DNA from: a virus
Length of the DNA: 42,991 nucleotides
Direction: 5' to 3' (one strand)
IMG/VR virus record: IMGVR_UViG_3300030098_004015
Location: 1 to 42,991 of that record
The notes beneath the pieces are model-generated. The model ran no database searches. It was not told the origin of the DNA and saw only the letters and a program-made list of their open reading frames with translations. Below, piece after piece: positions 33,707 to 42,965 of this stretch. Every line of letters starts with the position of its first letter. Within the stretch, counting starts at the first letter, position 1. The position numbers and the translations under genes were made by a program.

Positions 33707-36022
33707 TTATATTTTCTCAGCGGCTCTTTTCAGGTCATCAGCTGTTGTTTTTGATCCAGAAGACCTAAGCCTTTCTTCTCCAGCTCTTTTGTCTTCTTTA
33801 TCATCATCTTCTTCTTTATTTTTTCTCTCTATATAATAATCAACAGCTTTTTTATCCATCTCATTTTTTTCTTTAGTATCGTGAATATCTCTATCAACAT
33901 CAGCTTGAATTTCTGCCACCTTAAGTCTAGACTCGGCACCAATTTTAGCAACCTCTAATTTAGCCTCATTATCCATTTGCTTAAGCTGTGCTTCAGCTTG
34001 GAATTTAGCTTGTTCAGCTTCAGCAGCAGCTTGTTGAGCTTGTTGCTGTTGTTCCATTGCTTGCTGTTGTTGTTTTTGCATTTCAGTCATAGCTTGTTCT
34101 AACACTTTTTCAGCTTCTGTCATTGTATCAGCTCTTAATACTTTAATAACGCCTAACATATCAATAGTACCAGCTTGTAATGCAGATTGTGCTAATTGTT
34201 GTACAACTTGCTTCATAGAATCATCTTTACCGCTATCACCAACATATATTCCGTAGTCTTGAAGAGCTATATTTGGCATAACATTTAAAAACTTATAAGC
34301 GCCATCACCCAATATCATTCCAGCTTTTTTCCCTCCTGCCCAAGCAACCTTCATTAAATTACACAATCTCTCTAATATTCTTTGCTTGCATTCTGCGTGA
34401 GAATAAAACCAACTTTCTGTAATAGTTGCAGACTGCACAACACTTCTTTGTACATTACCAACATACTCATATTGATCTACAGCCCCTTCTCTTTGTCTAG
34501 TAACACCAGAAATCTGACCAGCCATTTCTTCAAGCATAACTTTAAGATTAATTAATTGCTGAACAGACTGAGACAAAGTAAAATCAACTTGCTGAAATTG
34601 ATTAAACGTTTGCATTTGATTTCCTTCATCTTTAGAATTAATAGGAATAATACCATCTGTCTTTAAGTGATATAGCACCTGTTGTATATCCATACCAACA
34701 TTAGTAGGTAATTGAGAAACATCATATACCACCGCTTTACCTCCTGAACGAGCCATAGCAAGTTCTATTTGATAAACTACAATATTGTATAACATTTGTA
34801 TATTATCAAGCATATCCACTAAAGAATTACTTTCTCCTGTGGTATTTCCTTTTATACAGCCAACATAAGAAAGTGGAGTTTTTCCTGGATCATCTACACT
34901 TCTAACTTGATTATCTCTTCTTCTTGCATTCACTAATATTTTTCCACCTATTAGTGTTGCTTCCCAAATATCATCCACCCATTTAGTTTCTATTTTTTCT
35001 CCTTTTCTTTTTCTATATGTATCTGAAACTAATTTTCTAAAAGGTCTAGACGGATCATACTTATTGTCTGATAATTTAAATTTAAGTGCACGTAATGATT
35101 TCCATTCAGCACTTACCACACGAATCCTAGCCTCTCTTCCATGAGCAACGTCCACCCATTCAAAACTACTATTATAGTTTGATAAGTCTCCGCCTAAATA
35201 TAAATTTCTCATTTTATCTAACTCTAATAAATCGTCTGTAGATAAACTATCTTTATATTCATCATTAATTTCGTTAATAGAAAGCCATCTTTCTTCTCCC
35301 ACCCATCCTGCATCATCTAAAAAGTCCGAATGAAAAGAATCATCAAATACTATATTTCTTGGGTCCACTCTTCTTGCGTAAGGGTCTCCATTTTTTATAC
35401 TAACTTTATAAAACTCTTTACCTGTTACAAGCAGATCTCTAAAACCTTCTTTAAACACGTCTTTAAGATTATATCTATTAACAACATACTCTAATCCATC
35501 TTGAGCTGTTTCTTCTATCATTTCACGATAGTTATATTTCATATACGTTTCAATATCTTCAGGAACGGGCATTCCCTGGCCTTCATTTAAAACATCAACA
35601 TTCATTTTTTCCTTCATCTCTTTATGAAGATCGCCCAAAAGCTCTCTCATCATTAAAGCTACTTTATGATCATGCTTTCTAATAACAGCAGCTTTATTTA
35701 CTGTAGTAACTTTCATGTCAATAGGTCTTCTCAATTCTTCTCCAAGTAATAAATCAATTTTAGGGGTTATAATAGGATAGTTAACTAATCTTGCTGGATA
35801 TGTTAAACCATATTGTTCTGTAATATAAGAATAGTCTCCCTGACTTAATACGCCATTATATATTTGATAATTTCTAATATCCTTCACTCTTGCAGAATGA
35901 TGAGAGCCTCCCTCAGACCCCATATAACTTGTTATAGCGTTTAAAACTTGTCTACACCAATCTTTATTTTTTTTCTTTTCAGAAACCACCATTGAAGGCA
36001 TTGATTTGTACCTATTTTCCAT
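33707..36022 (-). CDS. Portal protein, 771 aa
   Basis: The protein fits the large portals of crAss-like and P22-like short-tailed phages: an N-terminal helical wing (about 25-120, with LVNYPIITPKIDLLLGEELR), a central section with EEMAGQISGVTRQREGAVDQ typical of the portal crown-stem region, and a long Gln/Ala/Glu-rich C-terminal helix (about residues 645-735) that would form a barrel or coiled coil. It follows the terminase by 4 bases. The polyglutamine-like stretch (KQQQQAMEQQQQAQQAAAEA) is unusual in being so pure. Portal role is established for the family and well supported here by order and length. Confidence 0.85.
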   Translation of the reverse strand: MENRYKSMPSMVVSEKKKNKDWCRQVLNAITSYMGSEGGSHHSARVKDIRNYQIYNGVLSQGDYSYITEQYGLTYPARLVNYPIITPKIDLLLGEELRRPIDMKVTTVNKAAVIRKHDHKVALMMRELLGDLHKEMKEKMNVDVLNEGQGMPVPEDIETYMKYNYREMIEETAQDGLEYVVNRYNLKDVFKEGFRDLLVTGKEFYKVSIKNGDPYARRVDPRNIVFDDSFHSDFLDDAGWVGEERWLSINEINDEYKDSLSTDDLLELDKMRNLYLGGDLSNYNSSFEWVDVAHGREARIRVVSAEWKSLRALKFKLSDNKYDPSRPFRKLVSDTYRKRKGEKIETKWVDDIWEATLIGGKILVNARRRDNQVRSVDDPGKTPLSYVGCIKGNTTGESNSLVDMLDNIQMLYNIVVYQIELAMARSGGKAVVYDVSQLPTNVGMDIQQVLYHLKTDGIIPINSKDEGNQMQTFNQFQQVDFTLSQSVQQLINLKVMLEEMAGQISGVTRQREGAVDQYEYVGNVQRSVVQSATITESWFYSHAECKQRILERLCNLMKVAWAGGKKAGMILGDGAYKFLNVMPNIALQDYGIYVGDSGKDDSMKQVVQQLAQSALQAGTIDMLGVIKVLRADTMTEAEKVLEQAMTEMQKQQQQAMEQQQQAQQAAAEAEQAKFQAEAQLKQMDNEAKLEVAKIGAESRLKVAEIQADVDRDIHDTKEKNEMDKKAVDYYIERKNKEEDDDKEDKRAGEERLRSSGSKTTADDLKRAAEKI

Positions 36023-36026
36023 AATC

Positions 36027-37844
36027 TTAATTTATTTGCATGGGAACACCATTGTAGCCCATTTTATAATATTTAAATCCTATATCTTTTACTTCGGCTT
36101 CTTTTTCGCTAGCCTGTATTCTATAATTATCTATATTATGAATTAAACAAAGACCAAACGCCATAGCGCGGTCCGTATTTTGTAATCCATAATTAGCAAG
36201 CTCATCTATTAGGTCTATAAACCATATATCCTCTACGCTTTCTCTCAAATAATCATCTATCAAATCTTCTAATAGAGCCTTTACTTGCTTGTTCATGTGC
36301 ACACCATATCTATTTCTAGTTTTCGTACCAGGGTTGTGTGCCGACTCTGGTTTTTCTTTTAAATATTTTAAAGCATTCATACGCTTAAAATAATCTAAAA
36401 TACCTATTTTTGTATATTCTACCAACATCTTTGCGTTGTAATATACTGCAAGTTTTAAACAACCATCCCAAAAATCTTCTTTTTTTCTAGGACGATCTGT
36501 ATACTCAGCAACCACGTAATCGCTTGACATATTAGTATTTGCAAATCTACGATAAATTATCGCACTACCCAAAGAATCTGACGCTCCAGCTTCATCTTGG
36601 TCATAAGAATCAATGCCTCCTATGTCTAAATTCTTATATTCTGGCTCAGGATGAGTGAGTATTTTGTAAGGACCATTTGGATGAGGCCTCCATTTTACAG
36701 TAGGATCTGACTCTCCTAACTCCCAATCTAAGTACCCTCTTTGTATTTGACTTCTATGGTCTTTACTTGATAATATTCTAGATCTTTGTGCGTTTAATAA
36801 GGCAATATCAAATCTTGCTGAATGCGTATTTAAGAAAGCTTCTTCTATAGTTAAAGGATAGTTTTGTATATGTAGATTATAAGCCTCGTTATCTCCAGAC
36901 TTTTGTATATCTTCTCTATCGGCTATAAGTTTTTCTCTAGCCCCTTTCTCGTCTTCTTCTCCAGACTGTATATTAAAGAATCCGTAATACGCTTTTGAAG
37001 CTGGAATAAATACAGGAATCAAATTATAGGCGTCATGACTATAATACATATCCATAAAATCTTTTGAGGCCTTAGATATATCTCCTCCTGTTCCTCCAAC
37101 AATAGGCACTCCAAACTGTATATCTCCATCCATAAAGCACGCTTTAGATGACATATATGCATTCTTAAGTTTTTTAAACTCCCCTGCTTCTTCAAACACC
37201 ATAAGAGAAACCCTTTCTCCTTTAAATACCTCTGGATTATCCATCGTTCTACAAATTATAGTAGATTGATATCCGCCTATCTCCCACTTGCCATCTTTAT
37301 TTTTTTGTTTATACCCAGATCTCATTATACCATCAGTGTCCTTAAGAACAGAGTGTTTAAAATTGGGGTGTATACCATTAAGTCCTTTTCTGGTTTTATC
37401 AAAGAATGCATCGGCTGTAGCTTGCAGTCCTGCTGCCACGCCCACATCATTAAAAGGGAAAAATGTATATTCATGAGCAACTGCTCCAGAATTCATATAA
37501 GAGAATCCTTTATCTCTGGCTTTAATAACAATCATGCCTTTACCCTCTTCTTTGCAAAGCTCTATAGTATCAAAATACTCGTGATCCATAGTTCTATACC
37601 AAGGATGTATTAAAGTCTTACGATTTCCAGAAGTTCCATCGTTACCAAGTATCATATAATAATTTAAATAAAAATAATACTTACCAGATATTTTTTTCAT
37701 ACCTTTAGGCTTAAACCCATGAAGGCATCTATCCGTTTCTTTTGCCCAATATTCTTCATAAGCAACAGAATCAGGATTTAGATCTGGATGTCCGTTATTA
37801 GGAATTGGGCGATATTTTTGAGGATCAAATTTAATCTTACCCAT
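36027..37844 (-). CDS. terL: Terminase large subunit, 605 aa
   Basis: This is the DNA-packaging motor. Residues 108-115 (KARDKGFS) form the variant Walker A, 214-221 (LMVFEEAG) the Walker B with catalytic Glu, and 250-254 (GGTGG) the likely coupling motif. The C-terminal RNase H-like nuclease is marked by IDSYDQDEAG (D412, D415, D417), a mid Glu (E477 in MLVEYTK) and the late acidic cluster in FIDLIDELANYG. Length is normal. The start overlaps the 72-aa gene by 8 bases. The opening (PDLNPDSVAYEEYWAKETDR, then LNYYMILG) matches the crAss-like type of terminase. Confidence 0.92.
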   Translation of the reverse strand: MGKIKFDPQKYRPIPNNGHPDLNPDSVAYEEYWAKETDRCLHGFKPKGMKKISGKYYFYLNYYMILGNDGTSGNRKTLIHPWYRTMDHEYFDTIELCKEEGKGMIVIKARDKGFSYMNSGAVAHEYTFFPFNDVGVAAGLQATADAFFDKTRKGLNGIHPNFKHSVLKDTDGIMRSGYKQKNKDGKWEIGGYQSTIICRTMDNPEVFKGERVSLMVFEEAGEFKKLKNAYMSSKACFMDGDIQFGVPIVGGTGGDISKASKDFMDMYYSHDAYNLIPVFIPASKAYYGFFNIQSGEEDEKGAREKLIADREDIQKSGDNEAYNLHIQNYPLTIEEAFLNTHSARFDIALLNAQRSRILSSKDHRSQIQRGYLDWELGESDPTVKWRPHPNGPYKILTHPEPEYKNLDIGGIDSYDQDEAGASDSLGSAIIYRRFANTNMSSDYVVAEYTDRPRKKEDFWDGCLKLAVYYNAKMLVEYTKIGILDYFKRMNALKYLKEKPESAHNPGTKTRNRYGVHMNKQVKALLEDLIDDYLRESVEDIWFIDLIDELANYGLQNTDRAMAFGLCLIHNIDNYRIQASEKEAEVKDIGFKYYKMGYNGVPMQIN

Positions 37845-38055
37845 ACTTTATTTTTTTTACTTTTCCTAACCCAAAAATACCAGCATTCTCTTCTTTTTTT
37901 GCTAACTTTGCATGATATCTATCTCTTAAATCTACGCCATGTAGTTTTTGAGCTAAATCATTATATTGATTGGCTTTTTCCATATTGACTTTCTTATAAT
38001 GCTTTTTATAAGAATTATATAAATATTGTAAATCGTATTTCTTTTTTTCAGCCAT
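37837..38055 (-). CDS. Small basic protein upstream of terminase, 72 aa
   Basis: A helical, Lys/Tyr-rich protein (YDLQYLYNSYKKHYKKVN) with a Gly/Lys tail. It overlaps the terminase by 8 bases and shares a TAATG junction with the 176-aa gene, so it is tightly coupled to packaging genes. A small DNA-binding or packaging accessory role is possible; it is shorter than usual small terminases. Function unknown. Confidence 0.6.
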   Translation of the reverse strand: MAEKKKYDLQYLYNSYKKHYKKVNMEKANQYNDLAQKLHGVDLRDRYHAKLAKKEENAGIFGLGKVKKIKYG

Positions 38056-38585
38056 TACATTTCTTTAATCTCCTTTCTTCTCTCTAAAAAGGACAGTCCT
38101 TTGTCTCCAGCAATCTTTTGTCTTTCTCCACGTCTATCAATAGCATCTAAAAGAGACTGCCTTGTTTTTAATATCTTTTCCACCCCTATCATAAGTTTTT
38201 GTAGTAGCTCGGCATTCTCTTCATCAAGATGCATACTATCAATGAGAGCAGTAAACTGATTAATCTTTTTATTAAAAGCTATAAGCTGTTCATCTAACGG
38301 ATCAAATTGCAATTCATTATATTTATCACAAGCAGCTTTTAATGTAGCGTCTTTAGTTCCGCTCCAATTATAAGTATCATATAAATCTTTTGACACGGCC
38401 TTTAGTCTTTCATTCTCACTATAATGTCTATATGGGCTTTCGTAGTCATAGACTAACGCAACCCATTTGAGGGCCGTAGGCCCGAATTTTTCTTTCTTAA
38501 TGAGTGTAAGAAATTCAGGAACTGCCGCTACTCCATCGTCATCTTTAAATATGTCTCCCTTTCTGTTTAATTTAAGTAAATACAT
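38055..38585 (-). CDS. Unknown protein upstream of terminase, candidate small terminase, 176 aa
   Basis: Mainly alpha-helical: LTLIKKEKFGPTALKWVALV, then a Tyr-rich turn and two long helices at about 100-155 that could be oligomerising, ending with a charged RRKEIKEM. Position two genes before the large terminase and helical character would suit a small terminase subunit, but no helix-turn-helix is plain. TAATG junctions on both sides. Confidence 0.55.
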   Translation of the reverse strand: MYLLKLNRKGDIFKDDDGVAAVPEFLTLIKKEKFGPTALKWVALVYDYESPYRHYSENERLKAVSKDLYDTYNWSGTKDATLKAACDKYNELQFDPLDEQLIAFNKKINQFTALIDSMHLDEENAELLQKLMIGVEKILKTRQSLLDAIDRRGERQKIAGDKGLSFLERRKEIKEM

Positions 38586-38857
38586 TATTTTGTATATTCA
38601 AGTTTTACTTTAAATATATACCTTAGTTCGCTTAACCCTTCAGTGTTAAAGTCGTTTATTATTGTTTGAACATAATAATGAGGATTGGGCTCAAGGTGCC
38701 AACTAGTGTTTATCACTTTAAAGCCATATTTTTTTGCTCTTTTTTTAATAACAGGCTCATCGTCCATTAATCCTCCCAAATCTTCATATACCTTTTCAAG
38801 ATAATAATAATCATCTTTATGGTATATTTTTCCTATATTTTCATCTAGTTCTTTCAT
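38585..38857 (-). CDS. Small unknown protein, 90 aa
   Basis: Charged and Tyr-rich (IYHKDDYYYLEKVYEDLGG) with a C-terminal strand pattern (HYYVQTIINDF, LRYIFKVKLEYTK). No family recognised. It overlaps the preceding 764-aa gene by 4 bases (ATGA type) and abuts the next with TAATG, so translation is coupled through the cluster. Confidence 0.55.
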   Translation of the reverse strand: MKELDENIGKIYHKDDYYYLEKVYEDLGGLMDDEPVIKKRAKKYGFKVINTSWHLEPNPHYYVQTIINDFNTEGLSELRYIFKVKLEYTK

Positions 38858-41148
38858 GCTATATATGGGTTTTTAACTCCTCCTTCATCAAATCGTTTAA
38901 TAGGCTGGAATTCAGTTTTAATAGGCTCAAGTATTTGGGTTCCTCTTTTACCACGATATAAACCAGGCACATTGTAGTGTTCAACTGGCAAATATTGTTT
39001 CAAATCCATATCAAATATAGATTTAAAATCATAAGGCACTTCTCCTTTGTTAAGACCCCAAAAAGCATCATCACTATATAAAAGAGTTTCCTCTGGAGAC
39101 TTTACAAGGCTGCTCTGAGAATATGGTGCTCCGCTATAAGCTTTGTATGCATCATCCTGTATATTTGTTCCGAATTTAAATCCTTGAGGTTCTTTGGTAA
39201 GCCAGTCCTCCCACGTTCCTTTTGAAAAATCAGGCTTAGGTCCGTGAGGTCTTAATTTAGTTATATAGTCACCATATTTAGACTGACTTATTATACCAGC
39301 ATCTGTCTGTCCTTTCTTTGGTATTGTATTTAACCAGTCTATCTCATCAGTGACATCATATGGATTTAAACTAGCTCTTGATCCAGTGCCCGTCCCTTTA
39401 AGCGGAACATGACTTGACATATATTGTGCAACAGCAGTCGGATTATTTATATCTACACCCGCTTTTTTTAAGGCATTTGCTGTCGCTGGATTTGCTAATC
39501 CTCCCTTAACATCAACAGCTCTATATACCATTTGATTTTCTTTTACAGTACGCTGAACAACACTGTTTAATAGATTAGGATTATTGCTTAAAATATCTAC
39601 CTGATTATTATTTAGCTTTCCAAGGGTGGAGTTAAAATAGCCATCGTCACTATATTTTTTGATAATCTTTTTAATTTCTGTATTAGATTTACCTGCTGTA
39701 TTTTTAGTAAAAGTATTTGTAGCTTTAGTTGAGTTTGATAAATACGGAGCGTTTACTATATTTTTTGATGAGGTTTTAAATGTTTTAGACAATGCTGCAC
39801 GACCCAGTCCAATTCCGCCAGCAATATTTGCAGGATCTCCAAGCACATCCATCCAAAAATCTTTTGTTTTATCTCCAGTGCTCCACACATCAGAAGGACG
39901 TCTTTGAGAATCAGGATCAAATATATTTTTATAATCAGCATAATTGCCTTTCAGCGCCTCCACTCCTTCTATCACAGCCGCCTGTGGCGCGCTTAAAGCA
40001 GTTAAGGCAGGATCCATAATAAGATTCTTAGGGGCATCCAATGTAAATGCTCTAACAAAACGATTAAAGTCTTTCATATAGTTGGGCCCATATTTTGCTT
40101 TTGATCTAACGCCCTTGCCTAAAACAGTGTCATTATCAAACCACTCCCTTTCATCTTCTCTTAACATATGAAAATAGGGGTATTCATCCGCTACATTTTC
40201 TCCAGATTCCTTATCATATATAACATTAGCCTCACCTAAATTCCTTACCGCCATCCAATCACGAAACAGTTCATCCCAATAAGCCCGATTTATTGTCTCT
40301 CCTGTTTTGCCCTGAGCAAGATAAGCTTCTTCGTATTCTGGAGTTCCATATGGCGCTAATAATTGCGTCTGGGCTTCATACTCTTTTTCCGTTAGCACTC
40401 CTCCATCAGAATAACCTAACCACCAAGGAGATTTTTTCTTTGACTCTTTATCAATTATAGAAGAGTTTTTTAAACTTTTAAATAAGAAATCAAAAGGCCC
40501 TCGTTGTGATGCGCTATCCACAAGCTCTTTATTTAACACAGGAGATAAATTTTCTTCTAATTCTAATTGTTGCTCTTTTAATTTTCTAAGATCTGAAGAA
40601 TCTTTAGCTGCCATGCTTTGAGTGAAGGCCTCTATATGTTTTGGAATATTTTCTGTTCCTGCCCAATGATAATCAGCCCACCATTGCGGTTTGTCTTTTT
40701 TTTCTGACCATAATTCACTAAAATCAGACTTTGGATGCATTCTATGATATGCTAAAAATAACATTTTTTGTTGATCGGCTGTCAGCTTACTAGCGTCAAC
40801 ACTCTTTGTTCCCTCCCATATATCACGATGCCATTGAGGCATTTCCACCCCTTCCTTTGTTAGTATATTTTCTAGCCAGTTAGAAGCCATATTTCCTCCA
40901 GCTCCAGGATGAGATTCAAACATAAACAAACCCTTTCCTGTCCCTATTGGAAGATATTTTTTTGTTTTTTGATCGTAAATGTATTGTTGTGCGTCAGGCT
41001 TCATTCGTTGATCAGGAACACTATGATGTACGGGTCCTGTTTCGTGATAGGCAATATAATCCATAAGATCATAATAATCTTGTGGTGTACCTCCCTTATC
41101 TCTTATAATAATTTGGAGTAGTTCGTCAAGCGTTATTTCGTCTTCCAT
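38854..41148 (-). CDS. Virion-like protein with N-terminal lysozyme-like domain, 764 aa
   Basis: Residues about 25-175 look like a transglycosylase/lysozyme-superfamily domain: YIAYHETG offers the catalytic Glu (E36), then GKGLFMFE (71-78) parallels the 'GRGLFQFE' motif of phage murein lyases, with a Trp-rich end (QWWADYHWAG). The middle (about 370-470) has small Gly/Ala-rich hydrophobic segments, and the last third is Pro/Gly/Tyr-rich without a clear domain, ending RFDEGGVKNPYIA. It carries YSDGG and RFDEGG motifs like those in the adjacent 485-aa protein. The content is of an ejected or tail protein although the gene lies before the terminase, unlike the other muralytic protein at 13982-16351. 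Fold call is moderate. Confidence 0.65.
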   Translation of the reverse strand: MEDEITLDELLQIIIRDKGGTPQDYYDLMDYIAYHETGPVHHSVPDQRMKPDAQQYIYDQKTKKYLPIGTGKGLFMFESHPGAGGNMASNWLENILTKEGVEMPQWHRDIWEGTKSVDASKLTADQQKMLFLAYHRMHPKSDFSELWSEKKDKPQWWADYHWAGTENIPKHIEAFTQSMAAKDSSDLRKLKEQQLELEENLSPVLNKELVDSASQRGPFDFLFKSLKNSSIIDKESKKKSPWWLGYSDGGVLTEKEYEAQTQLLAPYGTPEYEEAYLAQGKTGETINRAYWDELFRDWMAVRNLGEANVIYDKESGENVADEYPYFHMLREDEREWFDNDTVLGKGVRSKAKYGPNYMKDFNRFVRAFTLDAPKNLIMDPALTALSAPQAAVIEGVEALKGNYADYKNIFDPDSQRRPSDVWSTGDKTKDFWMDVLGDPANIAGGIGLGRAALSKTFKTSSKNIVNAPYLSNSTKATNTFTKNTAGKSNTEIKKIIKKYSDDGYFNSTLGKLNNNQVDILSNNPNLLNSVVQRTVKENQMVYRAVDVKGGLANPATANALKKAGVDINNPTAVAQYMSSHVPLKGTGTGSRASLNPYDVTDEIDWLNTIPKKGQTDAGIISQSKYGDYITKLRPHGPKPDFSKGTWEDWLTKEPQGFKFGTNIQDDAYKAYSGAPYSQSSLVKSPEETLLYSDDAFWGLNKGEVPYDFKSIFDMDLKQYLPVEHYNVPGLYRGKRGTQILEPIKTEFQPIKRFDEGGVKNPYIA

Positions 41149-42605
41149 TAGATTCTGCCCCCATTAGTATATCTTTTTCTCATTTTCATACCTCCATACG
41201 CCTGGGGATACGTACCAAAATTACCTTCTACCTCTGAAGTCTTATTAAACATAGTTGAATCATGCCATAAAGATTTAATAGCATCAATAGCACGAGTGTC
41301 TGTAGCTGTTTTCCAATCAGTGATTCCTTTAGGTCCTGATTTATACTGATACGATATATTTCCTTTTCCATCATCAAGCATTCTATATTGATATGTATCT
41401 CCTTTTCTGCCGCCAAAAGTATAAGAATACGCTTTGCTTGCCTGTTCTTCTGGCTTTGCTTCAGGTTGTGGGACTACATAGTTTTCGTCTATAGTGGTTT
41501 GATTCTTAAATATACCAGCTGGAGGTCTATTTGCCTTCCATTCTTGATGTCTTTTTCCCCATCCTTGTAATGAATTATGTATATTAGAAAGCAATGCAGC
41601 TAATTTATTTTCTGTTATAGCTCTATTTGCTTTATTATGATAATAATTAGGACCAAACATAGTTTGCCCTCCTTCATCGTATTTAGGCATTTTCATTCCT
41701 TTATTAGCATAAGCTAATTCTTCTTCTACATTTGGGGTTACATAAGGGTTTGGTTTATCTCCCACCCAATCTCCTTCTGCTAAACCACTTGGATCTGCTG
41801 CTTTTTTAATCTGAGACATAACATTTTGACCTTTCATTTGCAATCCTGAAGGACTGCCTGTTTTTGGATCTGCTTCTTTAGGCGATCTTAAATTTTTAGG
41901 ATCAGGAGCTGTATATGGATTAAACTCCATATCTTGTCCAAAAAGAGCATCAACTGCCCCCCAAACAAAATCACCAAGAAAATCCACAGGTTGAGAAATA
42001 ATATTCCCAAAAGCATCATCAAAGCTTTGCACTCCTTCTATTGCTGTTTCTCCTAAGTTTTTAGCTCCTCTTAAACTGCCCTCTATAACGCCTCTTGACA
42101 CATCTGTTACGGCCTGCCCTGCTGCGCTTGCAACATTACTCACCCCTTCCAATGCAGGGTCTACTACATTTCCAGCTACATCAAACACGGGATTTATAAG
42201 ATCATCAAGCGGATCTGTAACTGATCCAAGGATATCAGATGCAGCGCCAAATGCTTTTTTAATCCATCCTCCTAAAAAATATTTTGGAACCCCATAAGGA
42301 CTATGCATTCTCCCTCCTCCTTTAAAGCTAGTAACATTTTCTCCCATATAAGGATTTAAAGCAATTAAAGGATTGGCGTCTTGATTTCCCTCTATTTTTT
42401 CAGATCCTCCTCCTTTACCTCCTTCTCCTGACCTTCCTCGTAAACTTATTTGATTTAGAGTTCCAAATAGATTCTGTAAGTTCTGATCAGCCATATCCAT
42501 TTGACCAGGAATATAAAGAGATGTGGTAGGCAGACCTGTATACCCAACACCTCCTCCTCCTTGGACATGTTTAGTTACTAATGGGTTATTGTTAACGTTT
42601 GGCAT
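41148..42605 (-). CDS. Glycine-rich candidate internal virion protein, 485 aa
   Basis: First gene of the minus-strand block. The N-terminal ~115 residues are Gly/Asn-rich and unstructured (RGRSGEGGKGGGSEKIEG); residues about 115-220 are a run of amphipathic and hydrophobic helices (DPLDDLINPVFDVAGN and similar); the rest is polar. The repeats YANKGMKMPKYDEGG (41667-41711) and YGGMKMRKRYTNGGRI at the C-terminus match a motif in the 397-aa protein at the far end of the block. No family is recognised; an ejection-type role is inferred from the hydrophobic stretch and shared motif. A -7 element lies 31 bases upstream. Confidence 0.7.
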   Translation of the reverse strand: MPNVNNNPLVTKHVQGGGGVGYTGLPTTSLYIPGQMDMADQNLQNLFGTLNQISLRGRSGEGGKGGGSEKIEGNQDANPLIALNPYMGENVTSFKGGGRMHSPYGVPKYFLGGWIKKAFGAASDILGSVTDPLDDLINPVFDVAGNVVDPALEGVSNVASAAGQAVTDVSRGVIEGSLRGAKNLGETAIEGVQSFDDAFGNIISQPVDFLGDFVWGAVDALFGQDMEFNPYTAPDPKNLRSPKEADPKTGSPSGLQMKGQNVMSQIKKAADPSGLAEGDWVGDKPNPYVTPNVEEELAYANKGMKMPKYDEGGQTMFGPNYYHNKANRAITENKLAALLSNIHNSLQGWGKRHQEWKANRPPAGIFKNQTTIDENYVVPQPEAKPEEQASKAYSYTFGGRKGDTYQYRMLDDGKGNISYQYKSGPKGITDWKTATDTRAIDAIKSLWHDSTMFNKTSEVEGNFGTYPQAYGGMKMRKRYTNGGRI

Positions 42606-42800
42606 AGTATCGTAAATGTTAATTTATAATTAAATACAAAGATATAAAAAAAATTTTTTATTTTTCTGAGGGAGTGAGGCTATATGCTTAATCCCCCCTT
42701 TGCTTTTCAAAACTTTGGATGCCCTACCCTCTTTTCTTAATTACCATTTATTTTTCAACTTATTCATAGATAATTACTATATTAACTTAAACTATTTATT
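42606..42800. other. Divergent intergenic region between the two transcription directions
   Basis: 195 bases without a gene between the minus-strand late block and a plus-strand gene. It holds a -7 element for the minus strand (42637-42644), an A/T-rich tract (42646-42665) and a short G/C-richer part (42669-42730). I see no TAnnTTTG on the plus strand, so the rightward gene may use another promoter type, for example one read by a phage polymerase. Confidence 0.5.
42637..42644 (-). promoter_or_regulatory. Candidate host-type -7 promoter element heading the late block
   Basis: Minus strand TATCTTTG (TAnnTTTG), 31 bases upstream of the ATG at 42603-42605. The -33 region is an A/T tract with no TTTG. 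Confidence 0.45.
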
Positions 42801-42965
42801 ATGGACACATTCATCATCGTTTTAACAGTGCTACTAATGTTTGCTAAACTATTCTTATACGTTGCACTAATCATATTTGCTTGGGTATTAATTAAAAAGT
42901 ACAGCCCATCTACTGCAGATGCAATACAAAATGCTATACCTAAATCTAAGAAGGGAGACAAATAG
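42801..42965 (+). CDS. Small membrane protein, 54 aa
   Basis: The only convincing plus-strand gene. Residues 4-32 are almost wholly hydrophobic (FIIVLTVLLMFAKLFLYVAL and onward), giving one membrane helix, followed by a basic, polar tail (IKKYSPSTAD ... KSKKGDK). No signal peptidase site. The stop codon overlaps the loop and stem of a perfect terminator, which supports it as a real, separately transcribed gene. Size would allow a holin-like or superinfection-type role, but nothing specific shows that; it may belong to the opposite transcription module that continues beyond the window. Confidence 0.65.
   Translation: MDTFIIVLTVLLMFAKLFLYVALIIFAWVLIKKYSPSTADAIQNAIPKSKKGDK

Noticed and set aside
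38854-39560. ADP-ribosyltransferase domain at the C-terminus of the 764-aa protein (VYRAVD, later SPEETLLY)
   Set aside because: The R-S-E triad cannot be placed in a sensible order and spacing; too weak to report as a feature.
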